Below are positions 1-4,288 of a DNA stretch of 7,123 nt, one piece after another. Numbering within the stretch: position 1 is the first letter of the stretch; every line of letters begins with the position of its first letter. The position numbers and the translations under genes were made by a program. Origin of the DNA: Kiritimatiellia bacterium (GTDB taxonomy: Bacteria > Verrucomicrobiota > Kiritimatiellia > UBA8416 > SLMC01); contig SLMC01000432.1 in assembly GCA_007133745.1 (NCBI GenBank), positions 1 through 7,123 on the forward strand. The letters run 5' to 3'. The notes below the pieces were generated by a model that searched no databases, had not been told where the DNA came from, and was given only the letters and a program-made list of their open reading frames with translations.

Positions 1-1
1 C

Positions 2-148
2 ATCTCGCGCCTGACCATGACCGTGCCAGGCGACGATCGCGTTTTGGATCAAATCACTAAACAGCTCGAAAAGCTGGTGGATGTGATTGAAGTCACACAC
101 ATCACGGATAAATTGGTCGAAGAACGATCCCAAAAAGGCAACCCATAA
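2..148 (+). CDS. ilvN: Acetolactate synthase small subunit, 3' end only (ACT domain)
   Basis: This is the last 48 codons of a gene that begins before the window; the TAA stop is at 146-148. The translation contains ISRLTMTVPGDD, then QITKQLEKLVDVIEV, then THITD, which matches the second half of the N-terminal ACT domain of the IlvN/IlvH regulatory subunit. That subunit binds valine and controls the catalytic subunit IlvB, which makes acetolactate or acetohydroxybutyrate in the first common step of branched-chain amino acid synthesis. In the common long IlvH form, a second domain of roughly 80 residues follows a conserved VERE-like stretch. Here the protein ends about 12 residues after THITD (KLVEERSQKGNP), so it appears to be a short, single-ACT form like E. 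coli IlvN or IlvM. leuA starts 16 nt downstream, supporting a shared operon. The family call is firm. The full length cannot be judged from this window. Confidence 0.85.
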   Translation: MSRLTMTVPGDDRVLDQITKQLEKLVDVIEVTHITDKLVEERSQKGNP

Positions 149-152
149 TAGC

Positions 153-159
153 GGGAAGG
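153..159 (+). promoter_or_regulatory. Shine-Dalgarno site of leuA
   Basis: The sequence GGGAAGG ends 5 nt before the ATG at 165. It decides the leuA start: the same frame is open back to an ATG at 87, but that start lies inside ilvN, and the extra 26 residues do not resemble LeuA. Confidence 0.6.
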
Positions 160-164
160 CGCTC

Positions 165-1727
165 ATGAAAAAAGCCGACAAGAATCGCGTGATTGTTTTC
201 GACACCACGCTGCGGGATGGCGAGCAGTCGCCCGGCGCGAGCTTGACCCATCGCGAAAAGCTGGAAATCGCCCGCCATCTTGCCCTCCTGAACGTAGATG
301 TGATCGAGGCCGGCTTCCCTGTCTCGTCCCAGGGCGACTTCCAGGCCGTTTACGACATTGCCCAGTCGGTCAAAGGCCCGGTCATTGCCGGACTGGCGCG
401 TTGCGTGAAGGCGGATATCGACCGATGCGCTGAAGCCGTCGCCCCGGCAACCAAGCCGCGCATCCATCTGTTTCTGGCCACGTCCGCCATTCACCGCCAA
501 TATAAACTCAAAAAGGCGCGCAACGAAATCCGCAAGCTGGCGGTGGAATTCATCCAGTACGCGACAAAACTCTGTCCCGACATCGAATTCAGCCCGGAAG
601 ACGCCTCCCGCACCGAACCGGATTTTCTAGCGGAAATCGTGGAAGCCGCCATCGACGCCGGCGCGCGCACGATCAACATTCCGGATACGGTCGGCTATTC
701 CGTACCCGACGAATTCGGCGCCGTCATTGCGCGCCTGTACGAGAGCGTACCCAATATCGACCAAGCCACGATCAGCGTGCACTGCCACAACGACCTCGGA
801 CTGGCCGTCGCCAATTCGCTGGCCGCCGTCCGCAACGGCGCCCGCGCCGTCGAATGCACGATCAACGGACTGGGCGAACGCGCCGGCAATGCCGCGCTCG
901 AGGAGATCGTGATGATCCTGCGCACGCGCCCGGACCAGTACGGGGGGCTGACCACCGGCATCAAAACCGAGCGGCTCTACCGCACCAGCCATCTGGTCAG
1001 CCGACTGACCGGCATGGGCGTACAGCGCAACAAGGCCATTGTCGGAGCCAACGCCTTCGCCCACGAATCCGGCGTTCATCAGGACGGCATCCTGAAACAA
1101 CGTGAAACCTACGAAATCATGACGCCCCAGGACATCGGCGCCGACGGCACCGAACTGGTGCTGGGCAAGCATTCCGGCCGCCACGCTTTCGCCAACCATC
1201 TCTCCAAAATGGGTATCCGCCTCAAGCCGGAAGAACTCGATAACGCCTACAAGCGGTTCATCGAGCTGGCTGACAAGAAAAAATTCATCTACGACGACGA
1301 CCTGCTGATGCTGGCTCAGGAACAGATGATCGAAACCGCGCCCGTGTACACGCTGGAGTACTTCCACGTGTCGACCGGATCCAAAACCGTGCCGACCGCC
1401 ACCGTCCGCATCCGTAAAGGCGAAGCAATTATGCAGGACGCCGCCTGCGGCGACGGACCGGTAGATGCGGTCCTCAAAACCATCGAACGTATCGTCGGCA
1501 CCGAGGGCCGCCTGATAGACTATTCGCTTCAGGCCGTCACGGTCGGCAAGGACGCCATGGGCGAAGTCTCCATGCGCGTCGCGTTCGGAAACAACACCAT
1601 CAGCTCCAAGGCGGCCAGCACCGACATCGTCTCGGCCAGCGCCAAGGCCTATATTTCCTGCGTCAACCGGCACCTGAGGGAGACCGCGCAAAACAAGCTC
1701 AGTCGGCGACCTAAAAAAACAACGTAA
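165..1727 (+). CDS. leuA: 2-isopropylmalate synthase (LeuA type 1)
   Basis: LeuA condenses acetyl-CoA with 2-oxoisovalerate to give 2-isopropylmalate, the committed step of leucine synthesis in the cytosol. From the ATG at 165 it is 520 residues, close to the usual LeuA length. The HMGL-like TIM barrel occupies about residues 7-275. It shows FDTTLRDGEQSPG (12-24, metal ligand D13, catalytic R17), HCHNDLG (206-212, ligands H206 and H208) and NGLGERAGNAALEE (234-247, ligand N242). The linker region has GANAFAHESGVHQDGILK (about 294-311) and LVLGKHSGRHAF (331-342), typical of true LeuA rather than citramalate synthase. The C-terminal leucine-sensing LeuA dimer domain spans about 389-504 and ends with STDIVSASAKAY. 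The start at 165 has a good ribosome site and avoids overlap with ilvN; an in-frame ATG at 87 is rejected. The gene sits between ilvN and aroE with gaps of 16 and 23 nt, consistent with an operon. Confidence 0.95.
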   Translation: MKKADKNRVIVFDTTLRDGEQSPGASLTHREKLEIARHLALLNVDVIEAGFPVSSQGDFQAVYDIAQSVKGPVIAGLARCVKADIDRCAEAVAPATKPRIHLFLATSAIHRQYKLKKARNEIRKLAVEFIQYATKLCPDIEFSPEDASRTEPDFLAEIVEAAIDAGARTINIPDTVGYSVPDEFGAVIARLYESVPNIDQATISVHCHNDLGLAVANSLAAVRNGARAVECTINGLGERAGNAALEEIVMILRTRPDQYGGLTTGIKTERLYRTSHLVSRLTGMGVQRNKAIVGANAFAHESGVHQDGILKQRETYEIMTPQDIGADGTELVLGKHSGRHAFANHLSKMGIRLKPEELDNAYKRFIELADKKKFIYDDDLLMLAQEQMIETAPVYTLEYFHVSTGSKTVPTATVRIRKGEAIMQDAACGDGPVDAVLKTIERIVGTEGRLIDYSLQAVTVGKDAMGEVSMRVAFGNNTISSKAASTDIVSASAKAYISCVNRHLRETAQNKLSRRPKKTT

Positions 1728-1750
1728 CTGAAGATACGGGATATTCGGCT

Positions 1751-2611
1751 ATGAACTTGAGCGGACATACGCAGCACTATGCCGTGCTTGGCCATCCGAT
1801 CGGGCATACGCTATCGCCCGTCATGCACAACGCCTCGTTTCGAAGCCTGGATTTGGACGCCGTCTACCTGGCTTTCGACGTGGCGCCCGAGCGCCTGATG
1901 ACAACCTTGCCCGTCATGGCGGACATGGGATTTCTCGGCGTCAACCTGACCGTCCCGCTCAAGGAGGTCGCATTTCGCGGCCTGCCGAATCTGGACGAAT
2001 CCGCGCGCATGCTCGGATCGGTCAACACGGTGGAGTTTACGCCTCAAGGCCTCAAGGGCCACAGCACGGACGGACAGGGCTTCCTGCTGGCCCTGCGCGA
2101 AACGTTTTCGCTGCGTCCCAAAGGGCTCTCGGTTTTCGTTCTCGGCTGCGGTGGCGCGGGACGAGCCGTGGCCATCGCCTGCGCGCGCGAAGGCGCAACG
2201 CGTCTGATTCTGGCCGATGCGGACGCAACCCGCGCGCGGATGCTGGCGGACGAGATAGCGGCGCTCGCCCCGAAATCCCGTATTGAACCGACAGAGGCCG
2301 ACCCGGCGGCTTGGCGACGCGCATGTTCGCGCGCGGATCTGATCGTGCACGCCACACCCGTGGGCATGAAACCGGACGACAACGCCCTGCTTGGCCCCGA
2401 AGCGTTTCGCAAAGGACAACGGGTCTACGACCTCATTTACATGGTCCCGGAAACCGTCTTTATGAAAGCCGCGCGCGAAGGCGGAGCCGAAACGGCCAAC
2501 GGGCTGGGCATGCTCCTGCATCAAGGCGCCTTTTCCTTCACCATCTGGACCGGCCAGGCGCCCGACATCAGCGCCATGCGGCGGGCGCTGGAAAAAGCCG
2601 TCTACACGTAG
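1751..2611 (+). CDS. aroE: Shikimate dehydrogenase (NADP-dependent)
   Basis: AroE reduces 3-dehydroshikimate to shikimate with NADPH in the shikimate pathway to aromatic amino acids. The 286-residue length is normal. The substrate-binding N-terminal domain carries LGHPIGHTLSPVMHN (13-27; the Ser-x-Ser pair is T20 and S22 here), GVNLTVPLKE (63-72, catalytic K71), VNTV (91-94) and STDGQGF (105-111, catalytic D107). The nucleotide-binding Rossmann domain starts with LGCGGAGRAVA (131-141), followed by ATPVGM (201-206) and YDLIY (226-230). The C-terminal helix region has NGLGMLLHQGAFSF (250-263), with Q258 in the position that contacts shikimate. All key residues are present, and the Thr for Ser is conservative. 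The ribosome site is weak (an ACGGGA stretch about 10 nt upstream). The gene begins 23 nt after leuA, which suggests co-transcription of leucine and aromatic genes. A quinate-specific or AroE-like paralogue is less likely. Confidence 0.95.
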   Translation: MNLSGHTQHYAVLGHPIGHTLSPVMHNASFRSLDLDAVYLAFDVAPERLMTTLPVMADMGFLGVNLTVPLKEVAFRGLPNLDESARMLGSVNTVEFTPQGLKGHSTDGQGFLLALRETFSLRPKGLSVFVLGCGGAGRAVAIACAREGATRLILADADATRARMLADEIAALAPKSRIEPTEADPAAWRRACSRADLIVHATPVGMKPDDNALLGPEAFRKGQRVYDLIYMVPETVFMKAAREGGAETANGLGMLLHQGAFSFTIWTGQAPDISAMRRALEKAVYT

Positions 2612-2644
2612 TACGCTTCATGGGAAGCAGTAAAACATTTTTTT
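2612..2644 (+). terminator. Possible weak intrinsic terminator after aroE
   Basis: Directly after the aroE stop, TACGCTTC (2612-2619) can pair with GAAGC-A-GTA (2624-2632) around an ATGG loop. This gives an 8-bp stem with one bulged A. Seven T residues follow at 2638-2644, five nt after the stem. The bulge, the modest GC content and the spaced T run make it weak. It may only attenuate read-through into the prepilin peptidase gene. Confidence 0.3.
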
Positions 2645-2704
2645 ACAGAAGATACCAAAAGAAGAGATTCCTTGGCTTTTGACGCCTTGCTTCATGGGAC
2701 CATC

Positions 2705-3598
2705 ATGCCCGACACCATCGAATTGCTGAGCGAACATCCGTGGGCGGCGATCGTTTCCATGGCCGTATTCGTTTTCGGAGCCTGCATAGGCAGCTTTCTG
2801 AATGTCTGCATTTACCGCATCCCGCTTGATCTGTCGCTTTCGAAACCGCGCCGATCCTTTTGTCCGCACTGCGAAAAGCAAATCGCATGGTACGACAACG
2901 TGCCGATCCTGAGTTTTCTGCTTCTTCGCGCGCGATGTCGGCATTGCGGCGCTTCCATTCGCCTGCGCTACATGGTTGTAGAAGCGTTGACCGGCCTCCT
3001 GTTCATGCTTGTCTGGCTGAAATTCATGCCGCTGGGCGGCCGCATGTTTCTGGGTCTGAGCCCCGTAAGCGACATCGCGCTCGTGCCCGTGTACTGGCTG
3101 GCCGTCGGCGGACTGATTCTGGGCACATTCGTGGATTTCGAGCACCTGATCATTCCCGACCGCGTGACGCTCGGCGGCATCGGCGCCGGCCTGCTGCTGA
3201 GCTTCGCCGTTCCCGCCCTGCACGGCGTCGAGCATCGCGCGCACGCGTTCGGGCTGGCGTTAATAGGCGCGGCTACGGGCTGGGGACTGCTGTGGGCCAT
3301 TGCCGGGTTCGGGCGGTTCCTGTTCAAGAAAGAGGCGATGGGCTTCGGCGACGTGAAATTAATGGGGGCGATCGGCGCTTTTTTCGGATGGCAGGGCGTA
3401 GGGGCCGCCATCATGCTCTCGTCGTTCGCCGGCTCCCTCGCCGGCTTGGCGCTGATCGCAACCGGTCGGGGAAAAATGGGAAGCCGCATTCCCTTCGGTC
3501 CCTACCTGGCGCTGGCAGCCCTCGTCTGGATGTTTTGGGGCCCCACGCTCCGGGACGCCTACCTGAACCTGTTCGCCCTGCCGGTTATGCCGCTTTAG
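2705..3598 (+). CDS. pilD: Type IV prepilin peptidase / N-methyltransferase (A24 family)
   Basis: This inner-membrane aspartic peptidase cleaves the leader of type IV prepilins and type II secretion pseudopilins, and usually methylates the new N-terminus. From the ATG at 2705 it is 297 residues. TM1 contains GACIGSFLNVCIYRIP (25-40), typical of the family. A cytoplasmic loop has two Cys pairs, CPHC (53-56) and CRHC (78-81), the zinc site of the N-terminal DiS_P_DiS domain. The catalytic aspartates fit D144 in VDFEHLIIPD (143-152) and D216 in GFGDVK (213-218). IPFGPYLALAAL (262-273) is also characteristic. The rest is hydrophobic, consistent with about eight membrane segments. An in-frame TTG at 2672, preceded by GAAGAGA, would add 11 residues; I prefer the ATG because it puts TM1 at the usual distance from the N-terminus. 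No pilin or secretion gene lies nearby. The stop overlaps that of the convergent zinc-ribbon gene. Confidence 0.93.
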   Translation: MPDTIELLSEHPWAAIVSMAVFVFGACIGSFLNVCIYRIPLDLSLSKPRRSFCPHCEKQIAWYDNVPILSFLLLRARCRHCGASIRLRYMVVEALTGLLFMLVWLKFMPLGGRMFLGLSPVSDIALVPVYWLAVGGLILGTFVDFEHLIIPDRVTLGGIGAGLLLSFAVPALHGVEHRAHAFGLALIGAATGWGLLWAIAGFGRFLFKKEAMGFGDVKLMGAIGAFFGWQGVGAAIMLSSFAGSLAGLALIATGRGKMGSRIPFGPYLALAALVWMFWGPTLRDAYLNLFALPVMPL

Positions 3599-3981
3599 GC
3601 TCGAATCTGGGAAAAACCGGCAGGCGGTTCAGGCAAAGGAATTTTATGGCCGCAAGAGATGCAGACCAAGTCGCGCTGCCCGACCTCGACTCCGCAATGC
3701 GAACAATGCCGGGCCCCCCCGGCCGCGCTTGAATTTGCCTTCCGGGGCGTTGGACGCGGCGTCGATGACGGAATCGGCGGCATCTGTATCTCCTGAGTGC
3801 GATCCAACCCATGGGCGCCTGAAGCGCTCTCGGAAGATTGCAACAGGGTTTCCGGCACCATCATCTGCTCGCCGCAATGCGGGCAATGGATGACCTGTCC
3901 CGCCAATTCGGAGTAATAGTCGTGGTCGATGGCGATCTTGCCCGAACAGTGCGGGCATCGTATTTTGGTTACGTCCGACAT
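3595..3981 (-). CDS. Small double zinc-ribbon protein of unknown function
   Basis: I do not recognise a specific function. The 128-residue protein has two four-cysteine zinc ribbons joined by a low-complexity linker. Ribbon 1 is CPHC (9-12) with CPHC (33-36), enclosing IAIDHDYYSELAGQVI and followed by GEQMMVP. It resembles the short MJ0042-like N-terminal zinc motifs often seen in Planctomycetota/Verrucomicrobiota proteins. Residues 44-90 are rich in Ser, Thr and Pro and probably disordered. Ribbon 2 is CSHC (93-96) with CISC (107-110). There is no membrane segment or signal peptide, so it is presumably cytosolic. The fact that both ribbons lie in one frame supports the reading frame across the G7 run near 3714-3720. 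No Shine-Dalgarno sequence precedes the ATG, and a promoter candidate lies almost directly upstream. It follows the sensor kinase gene by 307 nt on the same strand. A nucleic-acid or protein-binding adaptor role is only a guess. Confidence 0.8.
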   Translation of the reverse strand: MSDVTKIRCPHCSGKIAIDHDYYSELAGQVIHCPHCGEQMMVPETLLQSSESASGAHGLDRTQEIQMPPIPSSTPRPTPRKANSSAAGGARHCSHCGVEVGQRDLVCISCGHKIPLPEPPAGFSQIRA

Positions 3982-3990
3982 AATGAAAAC

Positions 3991-4020
3991 AATCTAGCGT
4001 CACACACGCCGACATGGCAA
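3991..4020 (-). promoter_or_regulatory. Candidate promoter of the zinc-ribbon gene
   Basis: Read on the minus strand, TTGCCA (4020-4015, five of six matches to the -35 consensus) is followed after 18 nt by TAGATT (3996-3991, four of six to the -10). Transcription would begin near 3984, about 3 nt before the ATG at 3981. The mRNA would be almost leaderless, which agrees with the absence of a ribosome site. Confidence 0.45.
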
Positions 4021-4076
4021 GCGAAAAAGCGCCGTCATGCTCAGCAAGGGTGGCGTTCAATGATTAGGTTTCAGTA

Positions 4077-4270
4077 TCATCCCATAACGCCGAGAATGAT
4101 GGAATATTGGAAAAGTGGAATGTTGAAAATCATTGACAACCAGTGGTCGGTTCTTTTTCTTCCGTTTGCCGGTCGCGCAGTGCGTTGCAGAATTTCCGAC
4201 TGAGGAAATCGCCGTTTCGGCTTGCTATCATTGTTCCAACATTCCCCCATTCCATCATTCCATGGGATGA
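4077..4270. repeat. Imperfect inverted repeat built of 8-nt units
   Basis: Two arms face each other around an 88-105 nt core. Three blocks pair perfectly: TCATCCCA (4077-4084) with TGGGATGA (4263-4270); GAATGATGGAAT (4094-4105) with ATTCCATCATTC (4249-4260); GGAATGTTG (4117-4125) with CAACATTCC (4237-4245). Each arm is itself a tandem series of octamers. On the plus strand from 4093 the units are AGAATGAT, GGAATATT, GGAAAAGT, GGAATGTT, GAAAATCA. On the minus strand from 4261 they are GGAATGAT, GGAATGGG, GGAATGTT, GGAACAAT. The right arm lacks one octamer. The element fills most of the 307-nt gap after the sensor kinase gene (stop at 4289). Within that gap, 3982-4076 holds the zinc-ribbon promoter candidate and 4271-4288 shows nothing clear. 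No convincing target-site duplication or internal gene is visible. A MITE or REP-like dispersed repeat, or a 3' mRNA hairpin, are the main options. Confidence 0.7.
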
Positions 4271-4288
4271 CAGCGCTTAAGTTTCTCC

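Noticed and set aside
87..164. Upstream in-frame extension of leuA to the ATG at 87
   Set aside because: It would overlap ilvN by about 60 nt, its 26 residues do not look like LeuA, and the ATG at 165 has a proper ribosome site and gives the usual family length.
627..1691. Long minus-strand open frame (354 codons) opposite leuA
   Set aside because: It lies entirely within leuA, which has every family motif. The antisense translation is low-complexity Gly/Asp/Val/Arg text typical of the reverse strand of a GC-rich gene.
1808..1819. Thr in place of the first Ser of the AroE Ser-x-Ser shikimate-binding pair
   Set aside because: HTLSP is a conservative variant seen in AroE enzymes, and all other catalytic residues are present, so it gives no reason to suspect altered function.
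3612..3631. AACCG-GCAGG-CGGTT hairpin just after the prepilin peptidase stop as a terminator
   Set aside because: The stem is only 5 bp, there is no T run after it on either strand, and it lies within the zinc-ribbon coding sequence.
3711..3720. GGG-C7 homopolymer in the zinc-ribbon gene as a phase-variation or frameshift site
   Set aside because: Both zinc ribbons, on either side of the run, are in the same frame, so the gene is intact as read. Seven residues is not exceptional in GC-rich DNA.
2860..3732. Plus-strand open frame (290 codons) overlapping the prepilin peptidase in another frame
   Set aside because: It is Arg-rich text with no domain, shadowing a well-supported membrane peptidase and running into the convergent gene.
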